In this document: positions 1-7,854 of the stretch, one piece after another
Layout: each line of letters starts with the position of its first letter
How positions within the stretch are numbered: position 1 is the stretch's first letter
Assembly (NCBI GenBank): GCA_964549275.1
Contig: CAZJUP010000025.1
Location: forward strand, 1 to 21,812
DNA: 21,812 nucleotides
From: CAZJUP01 sp964549275
GTDB lineage: Bacteria > Fidelibacterota > Marinisomatia > Marinisomatales > TCS55
Reading direction: 5' to 3'
Notes under the pieces: model-generated
The model's database searches: none
What the model saw: the letters and a program-made list of their open reading frames with translations, nothing else
What the model was told of the DNA's origin: nothing
Program-made: the position numbers and the translations under genes

Positions 1-412
1 AGACGCCAGTATCTCTGCATGCTTTCACCATTCCCGAAACAATTTCTTCTATAATTTCCGGCTTCAGCCGGTCATTAGCGATATAATCAAGAAAGGTGAG
101 CGGACGGGCACCCATGACCAAGATATCATTGGCTGCGGCGCTCAATAGATCAATGCCGATGGTGTCGAATTTTCCCAGTTTTCTGGCGATGATGGTTTTC
201 GTACCAACGCCATCAATACTCTGGACCATAACAGGATTTTGATACTGTTCTAAAATGGGCTTCAGATCATAGAGCGAACCGAAACTGCCTAATCCAGTGA
301 GCACATTGGATGTAAAGGTAGACTTCACCCCATCCTTGATGCGATCGACAGCTTCGTTGCCAGCGTCAATATCTACCCCAGCCGATTTGTAATTTATTTT
401 CTTATTTGCCAC
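1..412 (-). CDS. purM: Phosphoribosylformylglycinamidine cyclo-ligase (AIR synthetase), N-terminal part
   Basis: PurM closes the imidazole ring, converting FGAM to AIR with ATP in the fifth step of de novo purine synthesis, in the cytoplasm. About 137 residues are visible; the C-terminal part lies beyond position 1. The translation carries the family signature near the N-terminus (YKSAGVDIDAGN, then a VDRIK stretch). It is followed by a GxGxFG segment, DGVGTK (ATP/substrate loop) and DTIGIDLLSAAANDILVMGA, closely matching E. coli PurM in order and spacing. The likeliest start is GTG at 412-410; a second in-frame GTG lies at 421-419, and the frame is closed just upstream by the TAA of the GxxExxY gene (430-428). 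Both candidate starts lie inside the left 21-bp inverted repeat, with no clear Shine-Dalgarno site. It follows purL in the same direction, separated only by the GxxExxY cassette. Identity is secure; the exact start is not. Confidence 0.93.
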   Translation of the reverse strand, partial: MANKKINYKSAGVDIDAGNEAVDRIKDGVKSTFTSNVLTGLGSFGSLYDLKPILEQYQNPVMVQSIDGVGTKTIIARKLGKFDTIGIDLLSAAANDILVMGARPLTFLDYIANDRLKPEIIEEIVSGMVKACRDTGV

Positions 413-428
413 AGAGTTCACAGAGATT
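408..428. repeat. Left 21-bp terminal inverted repeat of GxxExxY cassette
   Basis: This 21-base stretch is the perfect reverse complement of 796-816. Its core is CACAGAGTTCACAGAG, itself a tandem of two CACAGAG heptamers (410-416 and 419-425) separated by TT. It overlaps the first base of the GxxExxY stop codon (428) and carries both candidate GTG starts of purM. A few flanking bases (TTAT) also match symmetrically outside the core. Confidence 0.85.
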
Positions 429-793
429 TAATTAGAAATTCTTTTAATTCCATCGATCAATTTCTTTTCACCAAAATTGATGAGCAATGCTCTTTTTAAT
501 CCGGATGCTTTTAAATACGATAGTGTTTGTGCCATTGCAACTTCTGGGAGAGCAGACACCGATTTCAATTCTACAATCACTTCATTGTTTACAAGAATAT
601 CCAGTCGCTGACCTTTAATTATTTTATTTTTGTAAACCACATCTATTTCTTTTTGCTGTTCAATTATTAAACCTCTTAACTCTAATTCATGGCAGAGAGC
701 TTCTTCATAAATGGATTCCAACAATCCCGGACCCAATATTTTATGTACTTCGATGGCACCACCAATAATCGCTTCTGTAAGTTTATCAGACAT
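428..793 (-). CDS. GxxExxY family protein (PD-(D/E)xK nuclease-like fold)
   Basis: This 121-residue protein is of normal family length. The N-terminal helix region ends in the family motif G23-L-L-E26-S-I-Y29. The nuclease-like core follows: D65 in RLDILV, then E75 and K77 in VELKSV, i.e. D-x9-E-x-K, with a Q89xxxY93 helix after it. These are the catalytic-pattern residues of the PD-(D/E)xK superfamily, so the fold and an intact active site can be inferred, but no biological substrate is established for GxxExxY proteins. The ATG at 793-791 lies 2 bases inside the right inverted repeat, and the TAA overlaps the left one. The gene sits between purL and purM on their strand, so it is probably cotranscribed with them. 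Nothing suggests a role in purine synthesis. Confidence 0.9.
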   Translation of the reverse strand: MSDKLTEAIIGGAIEVHKILGPGLLESIYEEALCHELELRGLIIEQQKEIDVVYKNKIIKGQRLDILVNNEVIVELKSVSALPEVAMAQTLSYLKASGLKRALLINFGEKKLIDGIKRISN

Positions 794-795
794 AT

Positions 796-816
796 AATCT
801 CTGTGAACTCTGTGGC
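796..816. repeat. Right 21-bp terminal inverted repeat of GxxExxY cassette
   Basis: This is an exact reverse complement of 408-428. It begins 2 bases upstream of the GxxExxY start codon and ends immediately next to the purL stop codon (819-817), so it fills the whole purL-GxxExxY gap. On the transcript the two repeats could pair to form a stem enclosing the entire GxxExxY message. Confidence 0.85.
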
Positions 817-3150
817 TTATAACTTTTCACGTAACCCGTTTGTCCACGCTTCTTTTGCGTCGTTCACAGACAGCTCAACCACACCATTTAATTGAATGTT
901 GTCGCCACCAGTCTCGCCAATTTGAATTGCACCCAAACCATAGTTTGCAAACACCGATTGAACACTTTCCACATTTTCCGGGGATACTTCACAAACGAAT
1001 CCGCCTGTTTCAGAAAATAAAATTTTATCTGTAGAAAGGTCATTTTCAATTTTCACATCACATCCGACACCCTTTCCAAAAGTCATTTCAGAAATGGCCG
1101 ATACAATGCCGCCGTCCGCAATATCATGGCAAGATAAAACCAGACCGTCATCTATACAATCGGTCAGGGCAAAAATTTGATTTTTTACTTCTTCAAAATC
1201 TGGCTTCGGCACATTGACCCCCAGCTCATTATGAAGGGAATAATATACTGATCCACCCAATTCATTTTTCCGTTCGCCGATCATCAATAATTCGGAATCG
1301 GCTTTTTGAAAATGAGCCGGTACTGTTTTTTTCACATCTTTGAGCCGGCCCAAACAACTGACGATGGGGCTGGGCGGAATAGCGCCATTTTTAGATTCAT
1401 TATAAAAACTGACATTTCCCGCAATAATAGGCGTGGCATGGTCTAGATTATTCTTCAGTGTAATGGCATGACAGGCATCGGCCACACCGCGAACACCTTC
1501 AACAAATTCCCACATTTGATGGGGCTTCTCCGGATTTCCAAAGCATAGACAGTCAGACAGTGCGTGTGGGGTAGCACCAACGGCCGTAACATTTCGCATT
1601 GCTTCGACCACCGCATTCACACCCCCCCAGTATGGATCGATAATTCCGTGTCTCGGATTATGATCGGTGGACAGGGCAACACCCACATTACGAATTTCTT
1701 CAGGATATTTTTCTGAATTGAATGGTGCCATCACACCCGAATCTGCCAACCCTGTTTCTGTATGGATTCTTCCTTGAACTTGTTTATCATATTTTTCAAA
1801 AATGGGTTCACGGCTAGCCATATTTTCATGGGATAAAATGTTGAGCAATGTTTGGTTATAGTCCGATGGCTCCGGAATATCCGGTTCAGTAAAATTTTGT
1901 TCTCTCGCCTCGTATGGGCGATTATATAAAAATCCTTCAGTCACTTCCGCCGCAGGGGCGTTCACAATTTCTTCATCACCGTTATGGACGATGTATTGGC
2001 CATCATTTCGAATCTTGCCCACTACGGAAGCGCGGGCCCCTTCACTCACACCGGGAAGGTCGAACACCTTATTATAATGCTCTAAAATTAATGGTGTCAC
2101 ATCCGGAGGACATACCCACATGAACCGTTCCTGTGTTTCACTGCATAGATAAACTGACGGATGCAGATTATCCATTCCGATATGAATTTTATCCATCCAT
2201 ACTTCAGAACCGTAGCCGGACGCTTCCGCCAACTCCACACTGGCGCAGGCCACACCACCGGCACCCAAATCCTTGAAGCCGATATGGTCGATGAGCCCTT
2301 TTTCTTTCAGGATGTCAAACAGGGCATAGGATGATTTCAACAGGTGCCGCTCCAAAAATGCGTTGGGTTCCTGAACGGCCCCCTTGTTCTGTTCTTTTTT
2401 TTCTTCTTCCAGTTCAAGGGATGCAAAACTGGCACCGCCGAATCCGCTGTTATCCGTAGGCTTACCGATGAGAATCAAATCATAACCGTCTGCATTTTCC
2501 GGCGCATAAGAATGAATGATATGGTCTTCACGGACGATGCCCAAGGTCACCAATGTGACCAAACAATTCTCATTATATCCTTCGTGGTAGTAAAGGTCCC
2601 CGCCAATATTGGGGATGCCCAGCGGATTCCCATACCCCGCCACACCGGCCACCACACCATCGTGGATCCACTTGGTTTTATTCTTTTTAATATCGCCGAA
2701 TCGGAATGAATCAGTGACCGCAATCACTTCTGCTCCCATACACATGACGTCCCGAACGTTTCCGCCCACACCGGTGGAAGCGCCTTCGTATGGCACAATT
2801 TGGGATGGATGGTTGTGAGATTCATGGCTCATGACCACGCACCAGCGATGACCGTCTTTGTCCGTGGCCACGGCCACCACGCCCGCATCTTCTTTGGCGC
2901 CAAGGACTACATCGGGACCTTCTGTGGTAAATTGTTTTAAATGGGAACGGCTGCTTTTATAGGCACAGTGTTCCGATCCTTGGATGGAAAATAAAATGAG
3001 TTCTGCCAAAGACGGTGCGCGGCCAAGCATATCATTCTGAATTTTAATTGCCTCTTCAGGGGTTAGAGGAATATTGTATTCAGATAAGACGTGCGAAATT
3101 TCACTGTTTGACAATCCCGAAAAATTGATTAATTCTTGCGAGAAGGTCAT
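817..3150 (-). CDS. purL: Phosphoribosylformylglycinamidine synthase, small-type large subunit
   Basis: PurL converts FGAR to FGAM using ATP and ammonia from glutamine, step four of de novo purine synthesis. At 777 residues this is the short (Bacillus/Thermotoga-type) form, which works with separate PurS and PurQ subunits; neither is encoded in the window. Visible landmarks are SEHCAYKSSR at 59-68 (H61 corresponds to the conserved active-site His), SHESHNHPS at 108-116, GASTGVGG at 123-130, KDLGAGG at 293-299, GVNAVVEAMRN at 510-520, AGNVSFYNE at 577-585 and SCHDIADGG at 673-681. It thus has both duplicated AIRS-like N and C halves. A charged insert (EEEKKEQNK, 248-256) is a minor oddity. The ATG at 3150 lies 5 bases after the hpt stop, which supports coupling. 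No strong Shine-Dalgarno site is seen. Confidence 0.97.
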   Translation of the reverse strand: MTFSQELINFSGLSNSEISHVLSEYNIPLTPEEAIKIQNDMLGRAPSLAELILFSIQGSEHCAYKSSRSHLKQFTTEGPDVVLGAKEDAGVVAVATDKDGHRWCVVMSHESHNHPSQIVPYEGASTGVGGNVRDVMCMGAEVIAVTDSFRFGDIKKNKTKWIHDGVVAGVAGYGNPLGIPNIGGDLYYHEGYNENCLVTLVTLGIVREDHIIHSYAPENADGYDLILIGKPTDNSGFGGASFASLELEEEKKEQNKGAVQEPNAFLERHLLKSSYALFDILKEKGLIDHIGFKDLGAGGVACASVELAEASGYGSEVWMDKIHIGMDNLHPSVYLCSETQERFMWVCPPDVTPLILEHYNKVFDLPGVSEGARASVVGKIRNDGQYIVHNGDEEIVNAPAAEVTEGFLYNRPYEAREQNFTEPDIPEPSDYNQTLLNILSHENMASREPIFEKYDKQVQGRIHTETGLADSGVMAPFNSEKYPEEIRNVGVALSTDHNPRHGIIDPYWGGVNAVVEAMRNVTAVGATPHALSDCLCFGNPEKPHQMWEFVEGVRGVADACHAITLKNNLDHATPIIAGNVSFYNESKNGAIPPSPIVSCLGRLKDVKKTVPAHFQKADSELLMIGERKNELGGSVYYSLHNELGVNVPKPDFEEVKNQIFALTDCIDDGLVLSCHDIADGGIVSAISEMTFGKGVGCDVKIENDLSTDKILFSETGGFVCEVSPENVESVQSVFANYGLGAIQIGETGGDNIQLNGVVELSVNDAKEAWTNGLREKL

Positions 3151-3155
3151 TTATG

Positions 3156-3722
3156 TCAAGTATAAACTTCCGGTTTTAATTCTGCAATATATGGTAATGT
3201 TCTATGCTTGTCTGCATAATCTAATCCGTACCCAACCACCCAAACATCAGGGATAGTGAACCCCAAATAGTCAATATTAACAGGAGGTGTTTCTTTTCCT
3301 TCTTTTTGGGCAAGAACACATGTTTTTAAGGATATCACATTTCTTGTTTGAAGAATTCTTTCTAAAAACTGGAGTGTGAGTCCTGTGTCTAAAATATCTT
3401 CTACAATCAATACATGCTGATGTTGAACAGGGTGACGCAGATCCATTATCACCCGAACCTCTCCGCTGGCTTCTGATTCTGCTCCATAGGTACTTAAGGC
3501 CATAAAATCCACAACATGAGGTACAGATAATCGTTTAAGGAGGTCGGAGGTAAACATAAACGCCCCTTTTAAAATCGAAATGACCATGAGATTATTTACT
3601 TCGGAATAATCGGAATTGATTTGTTTTGCCAGCTCATCGATTCGGCGTAAAATTGATTTTTCATCCACAAGTATTTTTTGAAGCTCAGGATGCAAAACGA
3701 TCTTACCTGGTAATGGTTTCAT
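3156..3722 (-). CDS. hpt: Hypoxanthine phosphoribosyltransferase
   Basis: This enzyme salvages hypoxanthine (and usually guanine), transferring phosphoribose from PRPP to give IMP or GMP in the cytoplasm. The PRPP-binding signature VLIVEDILDTGLT is clear, the pyrophosphate-loop segment ISILKGAF lies before it, and the C-terminal PDVWVVGYGLDYADKHR block is typical of bacterial Hpt. From the ATG at 3722 the protein has 188 residues, normal for the family. An in-frame TTG at 3737 would add five residues without a better ribosome site, so the ATG is preferred. The gene overlaps the 3' end of purA by 20 bases and is followed 5 bases later by purL, so salvage and synthesis genes share one transcript. 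It could alternatively be named hprT; substrate preference cannot be read from the sequence. Confidence 0.95.
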   Translation of the reverse strand: MKPLPGKIVLHPELQKILVDEKSILRRIDELAKQINSDYSEVNNLMVISILKGAFMFTSDLLKRLSVPHVVDFMALSTYGAESEASGEVRVIMDLRHPVQHQHVLIVEDILDTGLTLQFLERILQTRNVISLKTCVLAQKEGKETPPVNIDYLGFTIPDVWVVGYGLDYADKHRTLPYIAELKPEVYT

Positions 3723-4995
3723 GTCGTTGGGGACCAACAGAAATTATTTTAATTGGACAATTCACTTCCTGTTCGATAAAAGAGACATAATTCTTCAGAG
3801 TTTGGGGAAGGTTCTCATATCCCTTATTCCAAATATTTTCAGGAAGGTTGCCCCACCCGGGCATTGTATTATAAATAGGTTTTGCTTTTCTATAGAGGGT
3901 CAGGCTGGCAGGCATTTCAGTTAAGCGCTTTCCATTTACATCGTAAGCTATACAAATCGGTAGAGTTTTAAACCCGTTTAAAACATCCAGTTTGGTGAGG
4001 GCTATTTCCGTCAGTCCATTTACTCGTACAGCTTGACGAACCTGTACTAAATCAAGCCAACCAACCCTCCGGGGACGACCTGTTGTTGTCCCATATTCTG
4101 CACCTTTATTTCGAAGGTCATTGGCCTCATCACCAAGAATTTCCGACGGTAGCGGGCTTTCTCCCACGCGGCTTAAATAGGCTTTCGTTACACCAACAAC
4201 TTGGTCGATTTCTCTAAAGCTGACCCCAGTGCCGGTGGAAATATGGCCTGCCGCGGTATTGGATGACGTAGTATAGGGATAAACACCATGGTCAACATCC
4301 AGGCTAATCCCCTGGGCGCCCTCAAATAAAATTGATTTTCCAGTCTTGTGTGCTTTGTATAGCTCCACCGCAGTATCACAGATGAATGGTTTTAATTTTT
4401 TACCGTAAGAAAGGTAGGTGTTTAATATGTCATCAATAGAATCGTTTATAGTTTGGTTCAGAGCCTTTTCAATTATTCCCTTGGCAAAAGCAAATCCTTT
4501 ATCCAGTTTTTCTTTAAAGACATCTGGCTCAAGGAGGTCCACCATTCGGATTCCGTTCCTAAACATTTTATCGGCATAAACGGGCGCAATGCCTCGTCGG
4601 GTGCTGCCTGCAGCCAGTGTGCCTTGGTGTCCGGAAAGAGCGCCATCCATGTCAATATGATAGGGCATGATGACATGGGCTCTATCTGAAATTTTAAGCT
4701 TTGGATTAATCCCTTTTTCTTTTACATAAGTGATTTCGTCTAAAAGCGCTTTGGGATCAACAACCACACCATTCCCGATAATGGATATGGGTTTCCCATA
4801 GACAATTCCAGAGGGGATTAAGTGAAGTTTATACGTGTTGCCATCGACGATAACCGTATGTCCTGCATTGTTTCCACCGTGGAATCGAACAACATAATCA
4901 GATTGGCCGGCAAAGAAATCAGTAATTTTTCCTTTGCCTTCGTCGCCCCATTGAGCGCCGACAATTGCGGTTATCTTTGATTGAGCCCTGCTCAC
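3703..4995 (-). CDS. purA: Adenylosuccinate synthetase
   Basis: PurA joins IMP and aspartate with GTP to make adenylosuccinate, committing IMP to AMP. The 430-residue length is standard. GDEGKGK at 17-23 is the P-loop-like glycine motif containing the catalytic Asp (D18). NNAGHT at 42-47 holds the catalytic His (H46). SGHQGTLAAGSTRRGIAP, starting at 121, is the IMP loop. GTTTGRPRRVGWLD at 302-315 and LTKLD at 333-337 are the aspartate/GTP-binding segments, and the C-terminus GPQRHETI is typical. The start is GTG at 4995; no closer ATG precedes the invariant AQWGDEGKGK. It is the first gene of the purine run, so a promoter probably lies in 4996-5131. That leader contains a short hairpin (5035-5069) but no recognisable purine riboswitch. 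Confidence 0.97.
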   Translation of the reverse strand: MSRAQSKITAIVGAQWGDEGKGKITDFFAGQSDYVVRFHGGNNAGHTVIVDGNTYKLHLIPSGIVYGKPISIIGNGVVVDPKALLDEITYVKEKGINPKLKISDRAHVIMPYHIDMDGALSGHQGTLAAGSTRRGIAPVYADKMFRNGIRMVDLLEPDVFKEKLDKGFAFAKGIIEKALNQTINDSIDDILNTYLSYGKKLKPFICDTAVELYKAHKTGKSILFEGAQGISLDVDHGVYPYTTSSNTAAGHISTGTGVSFREIDQVVGVTKAYLSRVGESPLPSEILGDEANDLRNKGAEYGTTTGRPRRVGWLDLVQVRQAVRVNGLTEIALTKLDVLNGFKTLPICIAYDVNGKRLTEMPASLTLYRKAKPIYNTMPGWGNLPENIWNKGYENLPQTLKNYVSFIEQEVNCPIKIISVGPQRHETITR

Positions 4996-5131
4996 AAATG
5001 TGGAAAACGCTGGCTGGCCTTTGGTATGTGGATTAACCCTCGAAACATAAAAATTCAGCGCTCGAGGTTACACCAAAATTTGAATAAAGAAAAAGCCTCA
5101 AATAAAAAAATTAGATTTTTTAATTTACAGA

Positions 5132-6295
5132 CTAAAAGAAAAGGTAGGCGGCAAGCAATCCTCGGATATTCGTGACAGGCTTATCCCCAGCTTGAGGGTC
5201 TGGTTGACGGGTTTCTGTGAAGGAATCTGTATACATGGCAGTTGTTGTCTCTAATTCGAAAGCAAAACGAAGTTTATGCACAGAATAAGTAATGCGTGGA
5301 CTGACCCTCCAAAGGTCGGCTATATTTATTCCACGGACAAAAGCTTCGTTGTTGTCGTCTATATTTGAACTGCACCCCATGTTGGTTGAATATCCAGCAA
5401 ATAGCCCAAAAGACAAGGGGGCTGATATTGTATAAAGATCCAACCAGGCGCTACCTGTTTTTAAAAAACTACATTGTCCGGAATCTGTTGTGAAAAACCC
5501 ACCAAGCATAATATGGTCCGACAAGTTTTCTCCATAGATAACCTTACCCTGAATTGCGAATGACTTAGAAGAAATTTTTCCATAAATGGTTCCTGATGTA
5601 GCGCGGGAGATGCTGGAGGTAATTGTTGGTCTAATGGTGTAGGAATACAACCCACCCCCAAGGATAAATTGATTTTTCTGAAACTGAATATGGCTATGAA
5701 TTCCGGGCAAGCCAGATTGTTGCTGAAGGATGCGTCCTCCAATTGTCTGGAAGGCATCCCGCTGCATGGTGAGCGCATTGATGAATTTTATATATCCAAT
5801 GGATGCGGTATAACGAATTTGCGGCATTCTGGCAAAAGGTTGAAAAGGAGCCCCTGTATTAAAACTGACAACCTTGGGAAATACATCAATGGTAAAAAGG
5901 GGAGACCAGTATTGTCCTATTAATAAGGCTGATTTAGACCAAGACAATTTGATGAGGGCATGACGAAGACGAATAAGGTTTTCGTACCCATTTGCAGTTC
6001 CAAAAAAATCTGCCTCCAGCAACCCTGAAACTTTTGAAAAATAAACATCCGGCGCAGAAAAGGCATACCCGGCCCGAGATTGAAAATTGACGAAGTTTAT
6101 GCTGGGGAGATGGCTTCCGTTCCCATCAATTTCAGGATAAAGCATGTAATGGCCTTCACGGGCGGATACAACCTGGCGGGAATCATAAAATGCATCAAAT
6201 TTTATAAAGCCTGTGATTTTCGAATCAGGCTGGGAAAATACAATTTGTTGAAATATTAGGCTGATAATAAGCAAGTAAAAACGAACTCGAATCAT
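5132..6295 (-). CDS. Putative outer-membrane porin-like protein
   Basis: This protein of 387 residues has a clear Sec signal peptide (charged IRVRF, a hydrophobic stretch, then a cleavage-like FSQ). The mature part alternates polar and hydrophobic residues with many aromatics and glycines and ends in AYLFF, an aromatic beta-signal as expected for a transmembrane beta-barrel. The opening segment TGFIKFDAFYDSRQ followed by AREGHYMLYP resembles porin-like proteins (DcaP-like or uncharacterised) of Bacteroidetes, recalled rather than searched. The ATG at 6295 is preferred over upstream in-frame starts because AGAGGA lies 7 bases before it and the signal peptide then begins properly. It diverges from the FadL-family gene; the 159-base gap must hold both promoters. 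The transported solute is unknown. Confidence 0.72.
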   Translation of the reverse strand: MIRVRFYLLIISLIFQQIVFSQPDSKITGFIKFDAFYDSRQVVSAREGHYMLYPEIDGNGSHLPSINFVNFQSRAGYAFSAPDVYFSKVSGLLEADFFGTANGYENLIRLRHALIKLSWSKSALLIGQYWSPLFTIDVFPKVVSFNTGAPFQPFARMPQIRYTASIGYIKFINALTMQRDAFQTIGGRILQQQSGLPGIHSHIQFQKNQFILGGGLYSYTIRPTITSSISRATSGTIYGKISSKSFAIQGKVIYGENLSDHIMLGGFFTTDSGQCSFLKTGSAWLDLYTISAPLSFGLFAGYSTNMGCSSNIDDNNEAFVRGINIADLWRVSPRITYSVHKLRFAFELETTTAMYTDSFTETRQPDPQAGDKPVTNIRGLLAAYLFF

Positions 6296-6302
6296 AGAAA
6301 TT

Positions 6303-6308
6303 TCCTCT
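6303..6308 (-). promoter_or_regulatory. Shine-Dalgarno site deciding the porin start
   Basis: AGAGGA on the minus strand lies 7 bases before the ATG at 6295. It settles the start of the porin-like gene nine codons inside the longest open frame. It is one of the few convincing Shine-Dalgarno sites in the window. Confidence 0.7.
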
Positions 6309-6442
6309 GTAATTAAAGCCATTGAATTTACCGGTATTTGTTGGTTTAATAAAAGAATATAAGTAGATTCATTTGTCCTAAATTAGAAACAGAAGATATT
6401 TCGCTGAAAATAGGATAAAAGCCAGAAACAGATAAATAAAAA

Positions 6443-6448
6443 AGGGGA
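6443..6448 (+). promoter_or_regulatory. Shine-Dalgarno site of the FadL-family gene
   Basis: AGGGGA lies 6 bases before the ATG at 6455, immediately before a good signal peptide, so the start is well supported. Confidence 0.7.
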
Positions 6449-6454
6449 CATGTT

Positions 6455-7792
6455 ATGAAAAAAGTCGTGGTATTGGTCTTGTTGTTCACCATGGTTTTTG
6501 CCGGGGGAATACTACAAAATTCCAATCAAAGTGCAGAGTATATCCGCATCTTAAATCGAAATGCATCTTTGGATTTAGATGCTGTTTTTTATAATCCGGC
6601 GGGCCTAACCCATTTAAATAACGGATTTCACTTTGCGGTGAATAACCAGACAATCTTTCAATCAAGGGAAATTGTGTCTGTTTATCCTACACTCAATCAC
6701 TCAACATTTGAAGGAAAAACAAAAGCAATAATTTTCCCGGATATTTATGCAGCATATAAAAAAGGACGGTGGACTGTTTCCGGAGCCATCATGCCAATTG
6801 GAGGAGGGGGAAGCGCTGAGTATTCAGAGGGGTTACCTTCTTTTGAAATACCCGTGGCACAACTGGTGCCTATTTTATCTCCATTGGGCGTAACCGATTA
6901 TAAAGCCGATATCCAGTTTAATGGGTCATCTGTCTTTTTGGGCGGACAATTGGGTATATCCTATCGTCTGAATGATGTGGCTTCTCTCTCAGTTGGTGCC
7001 CGGGGAATCTATGCGAAAAATACATACGAAGGATATTTAAAAAATATTCAGGTTAAAACAGGTTCCGCATGGATGCAGCCGGCAGATATTTTATACGGGT
7101 TGGCTGACCAATTGTGGGATATTGATTTCGAATCAGCTGTGGTATATCAGGCCAAAGGAAATGTCATTAAGGCGCAAACGGCAGACAAAGAGGTTGACGT
7201 TATGCAAACAGGGTTTGCCTTTACACCAATTATTGGCTTGAATCTGATGCCGGAAAAAGGAATGAATATTGGCTTAAAATATGAACACTATACGGCCTTA
7301 GAATTAAAAACTGATATGGAAAACTGGAAAGATGACTCTGGAACGTTTCCCTATGGAGGGAAAAAACAAAGTGACCTACCAGCTATATTCAGTGTTGGCG
7401 TTTCAGGTAATAAATCTGATAAGCTTCGTGCAGAATTCGACGTCACTATGTATATGCATGAAAAAGTGGATTGGGAAGGAAAAGAAGCCGATGTAAAAAA
7501 TGGCTTTGAAATGGGTGTTGGTTTTGAATATGCATTATCCTCTGTCTTGACAGCAAGCGCAGGGTATTTAAAATCTAACTGCGGAGCCACACCAAATTAT
7601 CAATCTGATTTGAGTTACAGTTTGGATTCAAACTCGTTTGGTGGTGGGGTTAAATATGCTTTGAACGACAGTATGATTATAAATGCAGGGATGTCCGTGA
7701 CCAAATATGATGAAGGGTTGTGCAAATCGAAGATTACAACATTTAAAAAGGGAACAACTGCTTTTGGTGTTGGATTGCAGTATTCCTTATAA
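6455..7792 (+). CDS. OmpP1/FadL/TodX-family outer-membrane transporter
   Basis: Proteins of this family are outer-membrane beta-barrels that let hydrophobic molecules such as long-chain fatty acids or aromatic hydrocarbons diffuse in through a lateral opening. The 445-residue product starts with a Sec signal peptide (KK, then VVVLVLLFTMVFAGG). Its N-terminal region contains the family's NPAGL motif at 47-51, preceded by an ASLDLDAVFY stretch as in FadL's hatch-side segment. The rest is barrel-like, with repeated aromatic and glycine strands, NIGLKYEHYTALEL near the middle and a terminal LQYSL beta-signal. It stands alone on the plus strand, divergent from the porin-like gene, and is closed by a strong terminator 19 bases later. 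The cargo cannot be predicted. Confidence 0.85.
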   Translation: MKKVVVLVLLFTMVFAGGILQNSNQSAEYIRILNRNASLDLDAVFYNPAGLTHLNNGFHFAVNNQTIFQSREIVSVYPTLNHSTFEGKTKAIIFPDIYAAYKKGRWTVSGAIMPIGGGGSAEYSEGLPSFEIPVAQLVPILSPLGVTDYKADIQFNGSSVFLGGQLGISYRLNDVASLSVGARGIYAKNTYEGYLKNIQVKTGSAWMQPADILYGLADQLWDIDFESAVVYQAKGNVIKAQTADKEVDVMQTGFAFTPIIGLNLMPEKGMNIGLKYEHYTALELKTDMENWKDDSGTFPYGGKKQSDLPAIFSVGVSGNKSDKLRAEFDVTMYMHEKVDWEGKEADVKNGFEMGVGFEYALSSVLTASAGYLKSNCGATPNYQSDLSYSLDSNSFGGGVKYALNDSMIINAGMSVTKYDEGLCKSKITTFKKGTTAFGVGLQYSL

Positions 7793-7811
7793 AATATATT
7801 AGATATATAAT

Positions 7812-7842
7812 AAAAAACCCCCGTAGTAAACGGGGGTTTTTT
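7812..7842. terminator. Bidirectional intrinsic terminator
   Basis: A perfect 12-bp stem (AAAAAACCCCCG paired with CGGGGGTTTTTT) encloses a 7-base loop. The A-run on one side and T-run on the other give a U-tract in both directions. It serves the plus-strand FadL-family gene ending at 7792 and the minus-strand peptidase/barrel gene ending at 7855. Confidence 0.93.
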
Positions 7843-7854
7843 ATTTCTCTACTT

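Larger units (their letters stand above)
408..816. mobile_element. GxxExxY gene cassette bounded by perfect 21-bp inverted repeats
   Basis: The 409-base segment consists of a left repeat, one small ORF (GxxExxY protein) filling nearly all of the interior, and a right repeat that is the exact reverse complement of the left. The right repeat abuts the purL stop codon (819-817); the left repeat contains the purM start. The interior looks more AT-rich than purL by eye. This compact structure, dropped between two functionally linked genes, suggests a non-autonomous mobile cassette. No transposase is present and no clear target-site duplication is visible; only a short TTAT flanks both ends. Mobility is an inference. 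The alternative is a static gene with a conserved flanking palindrome. Confidence 0.55.

Noticed and set aside
2393..2420. T/C-rich tract inside purL, suspected frameshift-prone site
   Set aside because: It encodes a charged EEEKKEQNK loop and the reading frame continues intact with family motifs on both sides.
5108..5126. Weak AT-only hairpin (AAATTA/TAATTT) just past the porin-like gene
   Set aside because: The 6-bp stem has no G/C pairs; an intrinsic terminator cannot be supported, although it sits in the right place.
4996..5131. Possible purine riboswitch upstream of purA
   Set aside because: The conserved loops of purine or related aptamers are not visible; only one short bulged hairpin is present.
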